Assembly (NCBI RefSeq): GCF_011605345.1
Contig: NZ_JAAOXM010000013.1
Span: 62,001-126,000, forward strand
Length of the DNA: 64,000 nucleotides
Source of the DNA: Burkholderia sp. D-99
GTDB lineage: Bacteria > Pseudomonadota > Gammaproteobacteria > Burkholderiales > Burkholderiaceae
Direction of reading: 5' to 3'
The notes beneath the pieces are model-generated. The model saw only the letters and a program-made list of their open reading frames with translations, ran no database searches and was not told the origin of the DNA. A program made the translations under genes and the position numbers. The first letter of the stretch is position 1, and the number at the start of each line of letters is the position of its first letter. Shown in pieces: positions 50,404 to 59,477 of this stretch.

Positions 50404-51324
50404 TCAGTCCTGCATTTCGCGGCCCGTGAGCCGCAGGAACACATCTTCCAGATTGGCCGGGCGATGCAGATAGCGCAACCCCGTGCGACCCTTGAGTCGC
50501 GCGCTGAGCGGTTCCGGATCGCTCACGTAGCAGAACAGCGTCTCGCCGCTGATCTCGGTGTGTTTTGCGAACGCCGCCAGCTCGTCGCGCAGCGTGGCCG
50601 GATCGGGCCCGTAGATCTCGATCACGTCGCAGCCGATCTCCGATTGGATCAGCGCGTGCGGTGCACCTTCGGCGATCTTGCGGCCTTCCTCGATCACGCA
50701 CAGGCGGTCGCACAGGCGCTCGGCTTCTTCCATGAAGTGCGTGGTGATCAGGATCGTCTTGCCTCGAGCAAGCAGCGAGCGCAGCCGCTCCCACATGAGG
50801 TGACGCGCTTGCGGGTCGAGCCCGGTCGTCGGCTCGTCGAGCACCAGTACATCGGGATCGTTGACGAGCGCACGGGCGAGCGTGAGGCGGCGCTTCATGC
50901 CGCCCGACAGCTCGCCGACCTTCGCATCGGCCTTGTTCTCGAGCTTCGCGAATTCGAGCAGCGGCTTCACGAGCGCGCGCGCAGCCTGCGCCGACATGCC
51001 GAAATAGCGGCTGAAGACGAGCAGGTTCTCGCGCACGCTGAAGTCGGGGTCGAGATTGTCGAACTGCGGGACGACCCCGACGCGCTGGCGCGCATGTCGC
51101 GCACGCGATGGAACCGGTTCGCCGCAGAGCGAAATAGTGCCTGCATCGGGATGTGTGAGGCCGAGCAGCATTTTCAGCGTGGTGGTCTTGCCGGCGCCGT
51201 TGGGCCCGAGCAGGCCGTAGCATTCGCCGGCCTGTACGGTGAAGGACAGGCCGTTGACGACGAGCTTGTCGCCAAAGCGCTTTTCGACGTTCCGGAAATC
51301 GATCGGTGCAACGGACATGGGCAT
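50404..51324 (-). CDS. nodI: ABC exporter ATP-binding protein (NodI-like)
   Basis: This 306-aa ATPase pairs with the adjacent ABC-2 permease. Walker A is GPNGAGKTTTL (residues about 40-50), the Q-loop VGVVPQFDNLDPDFSV, the signature LSGGMKRRL and Walker B VLVLDEPTTGLD. The C-terminal extension (about 235-306) is typical of NodI/drug-exporter ATPases. Starts at 51324 (MPMSV) and 51318 (MSV) are both possible. The 330 bp upstream to the UspA gene hold nothing clear. Confidence 0.92.
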   Translation of the reverse strand: MPMSVAPIDFRNVEKRFGDKLVVNGLSFTVQAGECYGLLGPNGAGKTTTLKMLLGLTHPDAGTISLCGEPVPSRARHARQRVGVVPQFDNLDPDFSVRENLLVFSRYFGMSAQAARALVKPLLEFAKLENKADAKVGELSGGMKRRLTLARALVNDPDVLVLDEPTTGLDPQARHLMWERLRSLLARGKTILITTHFMEEAERLCDRLCVIEEGRKIAEGAPHALIQSEIGCDVIEIYGPDPATLRDELAAFAKHTEISGETLFCYVSDPEPLSARLKGRTGLRYLHRPANLEDVFLRLTGREMQD

Positions 51325-51655
51325 GTTGTCGTTGTAAGCGGGCGCGGAAGCGTTCCGCTGCCGGATGCGTAGCCGGCTGGCGAACCGATCGGACGATTGC
51401 GTGTCACACGGGCATGACCGAAGCGCACGACGCCGGCGCCTGCTGGCCCGCTGGAGTACGAACGGGCCATTCTAGTGCATCGGCTGCGTCTCTTCAGGGC
51501 ATGCCTGCACGGTGCGATGCATGCGCGCACCGATCGTGCACCGCATCATCGCGCACGCGCCGAGCGAGGCGAATCAGCGTTTTCCATCCCTTGCGTCCTG
51601 AATTGCGGCGCACCATGATGAATGCGTAGGCTCGTTGTTGCGATAGGGAGGTTTC

Positions 51656-52153
51656 ATGGCTAGCTACAACAAGATTCTGCTGTGTTACGACGGCACGCTC
51701 GAAGGGCGCAAGGCACTGCGCTGCGGCGCCAATCTCGCGATGGACCTGAAGGCCGAGACGCATTTGCTGTCGGTCGTCGACATGCGCTCGAGCATCGCGC
51801 AGAGCGCAGGCCTGCTGACCGACGTCGCGTGCGGCCGGTTCGAGGAAACCGCGCGTGAAATCCTGCAGGAAGGGGTGAACTGGCTGCGCGAGCGCGGCGT
51901 GCAGGCCGAAGGCCATTTCGCGTTCGGCTATCCGATCGACGAAATCGCGAATCTCGCGACGGAGCTGAAGGTCGACCTCGTCGTCGTCGGCCACCGGTGC
52001 CGCAGCGGGCTGTCGAGATGGTGGATGGGCTCAGGCAACACGCAACTGCTCGATCGCGTCAACTGCAGCATCCTGGTGGCGTGTTCGTCGGCACAGGAGC
52101 AGAAGGAAGAAATCGCGCGTGAGCGGGAAGCCGCCACGGCGAATGGCAAATGA
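51656..52153 (+). CDS. Universal stress protein, UspA family
   Basis: This 165-aa single-domain UspA protein has an ATP-binding-type pattern: VDLVVVGHRCRSGLSRWWMGSGNTQLLDRVNCSILV (G-2x-G-9x-G-S/N) near residues 109-143 and YDGTLEGRKALRCGANLA at the start. The C-terminal tail is charged (EEIAREREAATANGK). It is a cytosolic stress-survival protein. AGGGAGGT precedes the ATG. Confidence 0.9.
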   Translation: MASYNKILLCYDGTLEGRKALRCGANLAMDLKAETHLLSVVDMRSSIAQSAGLLTDVACGRFEETAREILQEGVNWLRERGVQAEGHFAFGYPIDEIANLATELKVDLVVVGHRCRSGLSRWWMGSGNTQLLDRVNCSILVACSSAQEQKEEIAREREAATANGK

Positions 52154-52238
52154 TCGAATGATTCGATGACGGCCTGACCGGCGATGCGCGCCGGTCAGGC
52201 GCCGTGCCGCATCAGCGGCGCGGGTACCGCGCGGCCTG

Positions 52239-52949
52239 CTACGCGTGCAGGTCGATCGCGGACAATTTCCACGAGAACAGCCCGAAGCGGTGGAATATCG
52301 CCGCGTAGCGCGTGCCGTCGGCACTGCGCTGGTAGGTCACGACGAATTCATCGATATTCCGGTAGCCCGCGCTGGTTTGCTGCTGATGCGGCGCATGCGT
52401 TGCATCGTTCGCACTGGCCGGTGCGGTAGAGGTGGGTGCCGGCGATGACGCAGCCGCCGCGCTGTTGCCCGGAGCGACGGCGCTTGCCGGTGCCGGATTG
52501 GCCTGCGGTGCGGCCGGCGTGTCTGCAGGCGCATTGCCTTGCGGCTGATTCGACCAGTCGGGCGGGCGTTCACCCGGATTGCCACGCGGTGGCAACCCGC
52601 TCATCAGCGCGGCCACGCCCTCCGGGGTCGCGTACGCATCGACCAGCGGGCCGATCAGGGCAGACCCGATCAGTGCACCAATCACCGCGAACGGATTGTT
52701 CTTCTTCACCGCGTCGATCCGGCGCATCAACTCTTCCGTGACCTGCTGCTTCAGGCTGATGCGCAGCGACGGAAAATCGACATATTCACTGATGGCCTGT
52801 GCATCGCGCGCATCGATCGCCGATTTCAGGCGGCCGAGCGCGACGTACGGCGACGCGTAGGCATAGCCGATCGCCGCAATGACGGCGACGGCCACCACGA
52901 CGATCAGCAGGGGCTTGAGCCGCCATGCGCGGCCCGAAGATCCTGTCAC
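52239..52949 (-). CDS. DUF2939-family membrane-anchored protein
   Basis: This 236-aa protein has one N-terminal membrane anchor (LLIVVVAVAVIAAIGYAY, residues about 13-30) and a DUF2939 domain right after (SPYVALGRLKSAIDARDAQAISEYVDFPSLR). A Pro/Ala-rich linker precedes a C-terminal beta segment (FHRFGLFSWKLSAIDL). The GTG at 52949 is chosen because CGGAGG lies 6 nt before it. The function of DUF2939 is unknown. Confidence 0.82.
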   Translation of the reverse strand: MTGSSGRAWRLKPLLIVVVAVAVIAAIGYAYASPYVALGRLKSAIDARDAQAISEYVDFPSLRISLKQQVTEELMRRIDAVKKNNPFAVIGALIGSALIGPLVDAYATPEGVAALMSGLPPRGNPGERPPDWSNQPQGNAPADTPAAPQANPAPASAVAPGNSAAAASSPAPTSTAPASANDATHAPHQQQTSAGYRNIDEFVVTYQRSADGTRYAAIFHRFGLFSWKLSAIDLHA

Positions 52950-52978
52950 GTTGCCTCCGATGCGGGGATGTTCCGCAA

Positions 52979-53314
52979 TCAGAGACCGCCTGGCGTGGCC
53001 GATCGTTCCTCTGCGATGCAGTGATCGATCATCCGGCACACGGCATCGATCGTGCCGACCATGATCAGGCGCGAACGGCCGTGATAGACGCGCACCGGCG
53101 CACGGCGCGCGGGTTCCGCGTGATTCAGGCCGGCGTTCAGCGATACCCGCGCGAAAGCGGGGAGCGCCGACGGCAGCAGGGACGCCTGCCGTTCGACTGC
53201 GACTTCTTCTTGCACAGGCGCCGCCGCGGACAGCGGAGCGCAGGGCGTGCGGCCGCGCAGGTGGCGCAGGCGACCGAATTGACGGAAAGGCAGCAGACGG
53301 GCAAGGCGTTCCAT
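52979..53314 (-). CDS. Hypothetical protein downstream of lexA
   Basis: This 111-aa protein is basic at the start (MERLARLLPFRQFGRLRHLRG) and has a C-terminal part RVYHGRSRLIMVGTIDAVCRMIDHCIAEE that may be an alpha-helical domain. GAGGAG precedes the ATG at 53314. It starts 26 bp after the lexA stop and is surely on the lexA transcript, so it should be induced by DNA damage. No family is recognised. Confidence 0.72.
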   Translation of the reverse strand: MERLARLLPFRQFGRLRHLRGRTPCAPLSAAAPVQEEVAVERQASLLPSALPAFARVSLNAGLNHAEPARRAPVRVYHGRSRLIMVGTIDAVCRMIDHCIAEERSATPGGL

Positions 53315-53340
53315 GATGTTCTCCTCAGCGAGACGGAATG

Positions 53341-53988
53341 TCAGAGTTCGCCCGAGCGGATCAGCCCGACGGCGATGCCTTCCAGCGCGAATTCCGCGCT
53401 GCCGGCCTTGACGAAGATGTTTTCGTAATCCGGGTTCTCCGCGATCAGCTCGAGACCGCCCGGCCGGCGCATCAGGCGCTTGACCGTGACGTCGTCGCCG
53501 AGACGCGCGACGATGATCTGGCCGTCCTTCGCTTCCGTGCGCTTCTGCACGGCGAGGAGGTCGCCGTCGAGAATGCCGGCGTCGCGCATCGACAGGCCGC
53601 GCACTTTCAGCAGGTAGTCGGGCTTGCTGGAGAACAGCGCGGGATCGCACGCGTAATGCTGCGAGATGTGCTCCTGCGCGAGGATCGGGCTACCGGCTGC
53701 CACGCGGCCGACGAGCGGCAGCGACAGCTGCATCAGGCCGGCGTGCGGCAGCGTGAACTGATGCGGGGAATCTTCGAGGCCGAGCAGGCGGATGCCGCGC
53801 GACGCGCCGGCGGCCAGCTCGATCACGCCCTTGCGCGCCAGTGCGCGCAGGTGCTCCTCGGCCGCATTCGGCGAGCTGAAGCCCAGTTCGGCCGCGATCT
53901 CGGCACGGGTGGGCGGGAATCCGGAGCGCTCGATCGCGCGACGGATCAAGTCGAACACTTGCTGCTGGCGGGCGGTCAGTTTGGTCAT
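53341..53988 (-). CDS. lexA: SOS repressor LexA
   Basis: This repressor of the SOS regulon cleaves itself when RecA is activated. It has 215 aa. The winged helix occupies residues 1-66 (FDLIRRAIERSGFPPTRAEIAAELG) and the S24 peptidase domain about 85-215. The self-cleavage site VAAG-SP lies near residue 96, the catalytic Ser in RGLSMRDAGI and the Lys in VQKRTEAKDG. Two SOS boxes lie just upstream, so it is autoregulated. A small unknown gene follows in the operon. Confidence 0.97.
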   Translation of the reverse strand: MTKLTARQQQVFDLIRRAIERSGFPPTRAEIAAELGFSSPNAAEEHLRALARKGVIELAAGASRGIRLLGLEDSPHQFTLPHAGLMQLSLPLVGRVAAGSPILAQEHISQHYACDPALFSSKPDYLLKVRGLSMRDAGILDGDLLAVQKRTEAKDGQIIVARLGDDVTVKRLMRRPGGLELIAENPDYENIFVKAGSAEFALEGIAVGLIRSGEL

Positions 53989-53995
53989 GGCTCAA

Positions 53996-54011
53996 CTGTA
54001 TGGATAGACAG
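53996..54011 (-). promoter_or_regulatory. SOS box 1 upstream of lexA
   Basis: CTGT-N8-ACAG, an exact 16-bp LexA box, lies 7 bp upstream of the lexA start codon. Confidence 0.9.
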
Positions 54012-54015
54012 TGAG

Positions 54016-54031
54016 CTGTATTTTTATACAG
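54016..54031 (-). promoter_or_regulatory. SOS box 2 upstream of lexA
   Basis: CTGT-ATTTTTAT-ACAG, an exact LexA box, lies 20 bp (about two helical turns) from box 1, so two LexA dimers can bind on the same face of the DNA. Confidence 0.92.
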
Positions 54032-54160
54032 TAGTTCGCGAATTTCAAGTGTTACGTGAGGTTCGTCGCGATCACGCCGGTTCCGGCGCGATTTCACGAC
54101 GTCCGGACGGCGGTTCATCTGCCGCAACCGTCCATCCCGTATGCGTTAGCACTTTTGGGT

Positions 54161-54190
54161 ATTAAAAAATGAGGAACGATTATTTTTAAT
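54161..54190 (+). promoter_or_regulatory. AT-rich inverted repeat upstream of sbp, candidate CysB site
   Basis: ATTAAAAA (54161-54168) and TTTTTAAT (54183-54190) are perfect 8-bp arms separated by 14 bp, 63 bp before the sbp start, in a region with unusually low GC. CysB binds AT-rich sites at sulfate-assimilation promoters and cysB lies in the same cluster. Confidence 0.5.
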
Positions 54191-54252
54191 CATGTAACCC
54201 GTTCGTTAGACTGGCCCGACATCGCAATACCGACAACACTGGAGAACCAAGG

Positions 54253-55290
54253 ATGGGCAAGCGCAATACGGGGCTGGTGGGCGGAGTGGGCCGCCTGATC
54301 GCAACACTCGCGCTGGGCGCGGCGGCGGCGCTGGGCGTCGCGACGCACGCCCAGGCCGATACGACCTTCCTGAACGTGTCGTACGACCCGACGCGCGAGC
54401 TGTATCAGGATTTCAACCAGGCGTTTGGCAAGGAGTGGAAGGCGAAGACGGGCGAGACCGTCAACTTCAAGCAGTCGCACGGCGGGTCAGGCGCGCAGGC
54501 GCGCTCGGTGCTCGACGGCCTGCAGGCCGACGTCGTCACGCTGGCGCTGGCGTACGACATCGACGCGCTCGCGAACAAGGGGCTCGTCAACAAGGACTGG
54601 CAGAAGCGCCTGCCCGACAACGCGTCGCCGTACACGTCGACGATCGTGTTCCTGGTGCGCAAGGGTAATCCGAAGGGGATCAAGGACTGGGACGACCTGA
54701 CCAAGCCGGGCATCTCGATCGTCACGCCGAACCCGAAGACGTCCGGCGGCGCGCGCTGGAACTACCTGGCTGCATGGGCGTACGCGCAGCACAAGCCGGG
54801 CGGCAACGAGCAGACGGCGAAGGACTTCGTCACGAAGCTCTACAAGAACGCCGGCGTGCTCGATTCCGGCGCGCGCGGTGCGACGACGAGCTTCGTGCAG
54901 CGCGGGATCGGCGACGTGCTGATCGCATGGGAAAACGAGGCGTTCCTGTCGGTCAAGGAATTCGGCACCGACAAGTTCGAGATCGTCGTGCCGTCGGTGA
55001 GCATCCTGGCCGAGCCGCCCGTCGCGGTGGTCGACAAGGTGGTCGACAAGAAGGGCACGCGCAAGCTGGCCGAGGCGTACCTGAACTTCCTGTACAGCCC
55101 GCAGGGCCAGGAGATCGCGGCGCGCAACTACTACCGGCCGCGTTCGAAGAACGTGCCGGCGGAACTGACGAAGCAGTTCCCGAAGCTGAAGCTGTACACG
55201 GTCGACGATACCTTCGGCGGCTGGACGAATGCGCAGAAGACGCATTTCGCGGACGGCGGCGTGTTCGATTCGATCTACAAGCCGCAGTAA
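54253..55290 (+). CDS. sbp: Sulfate ABC transporter substrate-binding protein
   Basis: This periplasmic sulfate/thiosulfate-binding protein has 345 aa. The signal peptide ends at AQA-D (about residue 36). The family segments NVSYDPTRELYQDFNQAF, QSHGGSGAQARSVLDGLQADVVTLAL and TSGGARWNYLAAWAYA provide the sulfate-binding loops. It heads the sbp–cysT–cysW–cysA–cysB cluster. Confidence 0.96.
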   Translation: MGKRNTGLVGGVGRLIATLALGAAAALGVATHAQADTTFLNVSYDPTRELYQDFNQAFGKEWKAKTGETVNFKQSHGGSGAQARSVLDGLQADVVTLALAYDIDALANKGLVNKDWQKRLPDNASPYTSTIVFLVRKGNPKGIKDWDDLTKPGISIVTPNPKTSGGARWNYLAAWAYAQHKPGGNEQTAKDFVTKLYKNAGVLDSGARGATTSFVQRGIGDVLIAWENEAFLSVKEFGTDKFEIVVPSVSILAEPPVAVVDKVVDKKGTRKLAEAYLNFLYSPQGQEIAARNYYRPRSKNVPAELTKQFPKLKLYTVDDTFGGWTNAQKTHFADGGVFDSIYKPQ

Positions 55291-55412
55291 CGCCATAACG
55301 ACAGCGGCGCGCCACGATAGCGCGCCGCACCCTCGACGGGCCGCCGGCGCAATGCATCGCGCCGGCGTTTGCGTCGGACCCATGAGCAGCATCGACCCAG
55401 CAAGAGCATCCG

Positions 55413-56306
55413 ATGACGACGTACACCTTTCGCAAGCCGAGCGCGCTGCCCGGTTTCGGCGTGACGCTAGGCATCACGGTGGCCTATTTGAGCCTCGTGG
55501 TGCTGATACCGCTCGCTGCCACGTTCCTGAAGACCGCGACGCTGTCGTGGGACCAGTTCGTCACCGCCGTCACGTCGCCGCGCGTGCTCGCGTCGTACCG
55601 GCTGACGTTCACGTCCGCGCTCGGCGGCGCGCTGATCAACGCCGTGTTCGGCTTCCTCGTCGCGTGGGTGCTCGTGCGCTACACGTTCCCGTTCAAGCGC
55701 CTCGTCGATGCGATCGTCGACCTGCCGTTCGCGCTGCCGACCTCGGTCGCCGGCATTTCGCTCGCGGCCGTCTACGCGACCAACGGCTGGGTCGGCCAGT
55801 ATCTCGCGCCGCTCGGTATCAAGATCGCGTTCACGCCGGCTGGCGTGCTGGTCGCGCTCACCTTCATCGGGCTGCCGTTCGTCGTGCGCACGGTGCAGCC
55901 GGTGCTCGAGGATTTCGAGCGCGAGCAGGAAGAGGCCGCCGCATGCCTCGGCGCGTCGCGCTGGCTGACGTTCCGCCGCGTCGTGCTGCCGGCCGTGCTG
56001 CCGGCGCTCCTCACCGGTTTCGCGCTCGCGTTCGCGCGCGCGCTCGGCGAATACGGATCGGTGATCTTCATCGCCGGCAACGTGCCGATGAAATCCGAGA
56101 TCACGTCGCTGCTCATCATCACGAAGCTCGAGCAGTACGACTACGCGGGCGCGACCGCGCTGGCGGTCGTGATGCTCGTGGTGTCGTTCCTGATGCTGTT
56201 GCTGATCAACACGCTGCAGTGGTATCTGCAGCGCCGCACGAGCAAGGGCGCGAGCGGTCCCGCGCCCGCCACCGTCATCGCCGTCGCAGCAGGAGGCCAG
56301 CAATGA
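55413..56306 (+). CDS. cysT: Sulfate ABC transporter permease CysT
   Basis: This 297-aa inner-membrane permease (also called CysU) has about six helices. The EAA motif region is EEAAACLGASRWLTFRRVVLPAVLPAL. It follows sbp after 122 bp and overlaps cysW by 4 bp (ATGA). It imports sulfate and thiosulfate together with CysW and CysA. Confidence 0.95.
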   Translation: MTTYTFRKPSALPGFGVTLGITVAYLSLVVLIPLAATFLKTATLSWDQFVTAVTSPRVLASYRLTFTSALGGALINAVFGFLVAWVLVRYTFPFKRLVDAIVDLPFALPTSVAGISLAAVYATNGWVGQYLAPLGIKIAFTPAGVLVALTFIGLPFVVRTVQPVLEDFEREQEEAAACLGASRWLTFRRVVLPAVLPALLTGFALAFARALGEYGSVIFIAGNVPMKSEITSLLIITKLEQYDYAGATALAVVMLVVSFLMLLLINTLQWYLQRRTSKGASGPAPATVIAVAAGGQQ

Positions 56307-57253
56307 GCCAGGAGGCCACCGTCGTGCTGAAAACCCCGTCTTCGGCCGCGCAAGGGCGCGCCGCGAAGCGGCTCGACCCCGTCAGCGAGTCGCGCGTCGT
56401 GCGCTGGCTGCTCACGGGCATCGCGCTGGCGTTCCTTGCGTTCTTCCTCGTCGTGCCGCTTGCCGCGGTGTTCGTCGAGGCGTTGAGAAAAGGCGTCGGC
56501 TTCTATCTCGAATCGCTGGCCGATCCCGATGCGTGGTCGGCGATCAAGCTGACGCTGACCGTCGCCGCGATCGCCGTGCCGCTGAACCTCGTGTTCGGCG
56601 TATGCGCATCGTGGGCGATCGCGAAATTCGAATTCCGCGGCAAGGCGCTGCTGACGACGCTGATCGACCTGCCGTTCTCCGTGTCGCCGGTGATCTCGGG
56701 CCTCGTATACGTGCTGCTGTTCGGCGCACAGGGCTGGTTCGGTCCGTGGCTGCAGGATCACGACGTACAGATCATCTTCGCCGTGCCTGGCATCGTGCTC
56801 GCGACGATCTTCGTCACGTTCCCGTTCGTCGCGCGCGAGCTGATTCCGCTGATGCAGGCGCAGGGCACCGACGAGGAAGAGGCCGCGCGCGTGCTCGGCG
56901 CATCGGGCTGGCAGATCTTCCGCCGCGTGACGCTGCCGAACGTGAGGTGGGGCCTGCTGTACGGCGTGATCCTGTGCAACGCGCGCGCGATGGGCGAGTT
57001 CGGCGCGGTGTCGGTCGTGTCGGGCCACATCCGCGGCGTGACCGACACGATGCCGCTGCACGTCGAGATCCTGTACAACGAATACAACTTCGCGGCGGCC
57101 TTCGCCGTGGCGTCGGTACTGGCGCTGCTCGCGCTCGTCACGCTCGCGCTGAAGCTGCTCGCCGAGCGCCATCTCGCCGCCGAGCTGGCCGGCGCGCGCG
57201 ACACCGTTCCCGCACATGCCGGCCCCGTCGCCGCCGTTTCGTCGAAATCGTAA
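56303..57253 (+). CDS. cysW: Sulfate ABC transporter permease CysW
   Basis: This 316-aa second permease subunit has the EAA region EEEAARVLGASGWQIFRRVTLPNV. An alanine-rich N-terminal extension precedes the first helix. AGGAGG lies upstream of the ATG at 56303, within the end of cysT. It ends 13 bp before cysA. Confidence 0.95.
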   Translation: MSQEATVVLKTPSSAAQGRAAKRLDPVSESRVVRWLLTGIALAFLAFFLVVPLAAVFVEALRKGVGFYLESLADPDAWSAIKLTLTVAAIAVPLNLVFGVCASWAIAKFEFRGKALLTTLIDLPFSVSPVISGLVYVLLFGAQGWFGPWLQDHDVQIIFAVPGIVLATIFVTFPFVARELIPLMQAQGTDEEEAARVLGASGWQIFRRVTLPNVRWGLLYGVILCNARAMGEFGAVSVVSGHIRGVTDTMPLHVEILYNEYNFAAAFAVASVLALLALVTLALKLLAERHLAAELAGARDTVPAHAGPVAAVSSKS

Positions 57254-57266
57254 AGAGGCAACCAGA

Positions 57267-58325
57267 ATGGGTATCACCGTCCGTAACCTTCAGAAGCGCT
57301 TCGGCGATTTCACGGCGCTCGACAACGTGTCGCTCGACTTCCCGCCCGGCGAACTGGTCGCGCTGCTCGGGCCGTCCGGCTGCGGCAAGACCACGCTGCT
57401 GCGCGTGATCGCGGGCCTCGAGCACGCGGATGCCGGCCAGGTCGTGCTGCAGGGGCTCGACGTCGCGTCGGTCGGCGCGCGCGATCGCCAGGTCGGGTTC
57501 GTGTTCCAGCACTACGCATTGTTTCGCCACATGACGGTATTCGAGAACGTCGCGTTCGGGCTGCGCGTGAAGCCGCGCCGCGAGCGGCCGTCGGAAAGCG
57601 CGATCCGCGACAAGGTGCACGAGCTGCTGAAGCTCGTGCAGCTCGACTGGCTCGCGCAGCGTTATCCGTCCGAGCTGTCGGGCGGCCAGCGCCAGCGCAT
57701 CGCGCTCGCCCGCGCGCTCGCGGTCGAGCCGAAGGTGCTGCTGCTCGACGAACCGTTCGGCGCGCTCGACGCGAAGGTCCGCAAGGAGCTGCGCGGCTGG
57801 CTGCGTCGCCTGCACGACGACCTGCACATCTCGACGATCTTCGTCACGCACGACCAGGAGGAGGCGCTGGAAGTCGCGGACCGCATCGTCGTGCTGAACC
57901 GCGGCCACGTCGAGCAGGTCGGCAGCCCGCAGGACGTCTACGATCATCCGCAGAGCGCGTTCGTGTACGAGTTTCTCGGCGCGGCGAACCGGCTGCCGGG
58001 CACGGTCGCCGGGCGCGGCTTCGTCGCCGAGGGCGCGGCTGCACCGATCGAGGTCGACGCCGATTTCGCGGGCCCTGCGAACGCCTACGTGCGGCCGCAC
58101 GACCTGCAGCTGTGGCCGGCGGGCGAAGGGCACCGCGACGGTATCGCGGTGGACGTGCGCCGCGTGATTCCGCTCGGTGGTTCGGTGCGGGTGGAGCTCG
58201 AGGCGCGCGCAGGCGGCGCGCTCGAGGCGGAACTCGATCGCGACGCATGGCGTGCGCTGTCGCTGCAGGTCGGCGATGGTGCGACGGCGGTGCCGCGCGC
58301 GGTGCGTGTGTTTCCCGCGCGTTGA
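57267..58325 (+). CDS. cysA: Sulfate/thiosulfate import ATP-binding protein CysA
   Basis: This 352-aa ATPase has Walker A GPSGCGKTTLL (residues about 36-46), the Q-loop VFQHYALFRHMTV, the signature LSGGQRQRI and Walker B LLLLDEPFGALD. The C-terminal TOBE region (about 240-350, with NAYVRPHDLQL) is the regulatory domain. The start is the ATG at 57267 after an AGAGGCAACC site. Confidence 0.96.
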   Translation: MGITVRNLQKRFGDFTALDNVSLDFPPGELVALLGPSGCGKTTLLRVIAGLEHADAGQVVLQGLDVASVGARDRQVGFVFQHYALFRHMTVFENVAFGLRVKPRRERPSESAIRDKVHELLKLVQLDWLAQRYPSELSGGQRQRIALARALAVEPKVLLLDEPFGALDAKVRKELRGWLRRLHDDLHISTIFVTHDQEEALEVADRIVVLNRGHVEQVGSPQDVYDHPQSAFVYEFLGAANRLPGTVAGRGFVAEGAAAPIEVDADFAGPANAYVRPHDLQLWPAGEGHRDGIAVDVRRVIPLGGSVRVELEARAGGALEAELDRDAWRALSLQVGDGATAVPRAVRVFPAR

Positions 58326-58400
58326 CGACAGAATGCAGGGCAGGGGGCGGAACGCGCTCCGATCAGACAATCAAACAACGACAGCCTAAGAGGCATACCC

Positions 58401-59327
58401 ATGAATTTTCAGCAATTGCGGTTCGTGCGCGAAGCGGTGCGCCAGAACATGAACCTGACGGAAGTCGCGAACGTGCTGTACACGTCGCAGTCGGGCGTGT
58501 CGAAGCAGATCAAGGATCTCGAAGATGAGCTGGGCGTCGACATCTTCATCCGGCGCGGCAAGCGGCTGACGGGGCTCACGGAGCCCGGCAAGGCCGTGCA
58601 CCAGCTGATCGAGCGGATGCTGCTCGATGCCGAGAACCTGCGCCGCGTCGCGCGCCAGTTCGCCGACCAGGACAGCGGCCACCTCGTCGTCGCGACGACG
58701 CACACGCAAGCGCGCTACGCGCTGCCGAAGGTGATCCGTCAGTTCACCGACGTGTTCCCGAAGGTGCATCTCGCGCTGCGCCAGGGCAGCCCGCAGCAGA
58801 TCGCGCAGATGATCCTGAACGGAGAGGCCGATCTCGGCATCTCGACCGAAGCGCTCGACCGCTATCCGGACATCGTCACGTTCCCGTGCTATTCGTGGCA
58901 CCACACGGTCGTCGTACCGAAGGGCCATCCGCTCGTCGGCCGCGAGAACCTGACGCTCGAGGAAATCGCCGAGTACCCGATCATCACGTACGACCAGGAC
59001 TTCACGGGCCGCTCGCACATCGACCAGGCGTTCACGCAGGCGGGCGCCGTGCCCGATGTCGTGCTGACCGCGATCGACGCGGACGTGATCAAGACCTACG
59101 TCGAGCTGGGGATGGGGATCGGCGTGGTCGCTGCGATGGCCTACGATCCGCAGCGCGACACCGGGCTCGTCGCGCTCGATACGCAGCACCTTTTCGAGGC
59201 GAGCACGACGCGGGTCGGGCTGCGCAAGGGCGCGTTCCTGCGCGCGTATGCGTACCGGCTGATCGAGATGTTTGCGCCGCACCTGAACGAAGCGGAAATC
59301 GCGGGGATGTTGCGCGAAGCCGTTTGA
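58401..59327 (+). CDS. cysB: LysR-type regulator CysB
   Basis: This master activator of sulfur assimilation responds to O-acetyl- or N-acetylserine. It has 308 aa. The helix-turn-helix reads NLTEVANVLYTSQSGVSKQIKDLEDELG (residues about 18-45), and the effector domain contains TTHTQARYALPKVIRQF, the CysB/Cbl/SsuR hallmark. In Burkholderia, relatives CysB and SsuR share these features, so it might control sulfonate genes. It follows cysA by 75 bp and is likely the last gene of the operon. Confidence 0.94.
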   Translation: MNFQQLRFVREAVRQNMNLTEVANVLYTSQSGVSKQIKDLEDELGVDIFIRRGKRLTGLTEPGKAVHQLIERMLLDAENLRRVARQFADQDSGHLVVATTHTQARYALPKVIRQFTDVFPKVHLALRQGSPQQIAQMILNGEADLGISTEALDRYPDIVTFPCYSWHHTVVVPKGHPLVGRENLTLEEIAEYPIITYDQDFTGRSHIDQAFTQAGAVPDVVLTAIDADVIKTYVELGMGIGVVAAMAYDPQRDTGLVALDTQHLFEASTTRVGLRKGAFLRAYAYRLIEMFAPHLNEAEIAGMLREAV

Positions 59328-59341
59328 CGACGGCGCGTCGT

Positions 59342-59374
59342 GCGTCATCCGCGCCATCACTGCGGATGACGCAA
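59342..59374 (+). repeat. 12-bp inverted repeat downstream of cysB
   Basis: TGCGTCATCCGC and GCGGATGACGCA are perfect arms around a 9-nt loop. No T-run follows. It probably stabilises the 3' end of the cys transcript or assists termination. Confidence 0.6.
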
Positions 59375-59437
59375 CGTACCTGCGCGTGTTGTCGTGCATC
59401 GGGCAGCGGCAGGCGATCTGCCGCCGCCTTGGTTGTC

Positions 59438-59477
59438 CGAATCATCGAATCATCGAATCACCGAATCACCGAATCAC
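59438..59477 (+). repeat. Five tandem 8-bp repeats CGAATCA(T/C)
   Basis: Two copies of CGAATCAT are followed by three of CGAATCAC, end to end, in a non-coding stretch. Copy number could vary between strains by slippage. No protein frame in the region looks real; 59478-59858 has only a small hairpin GGCGGCCC/GGGCCGCC at 59668-59685. Confidence 0.85.
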
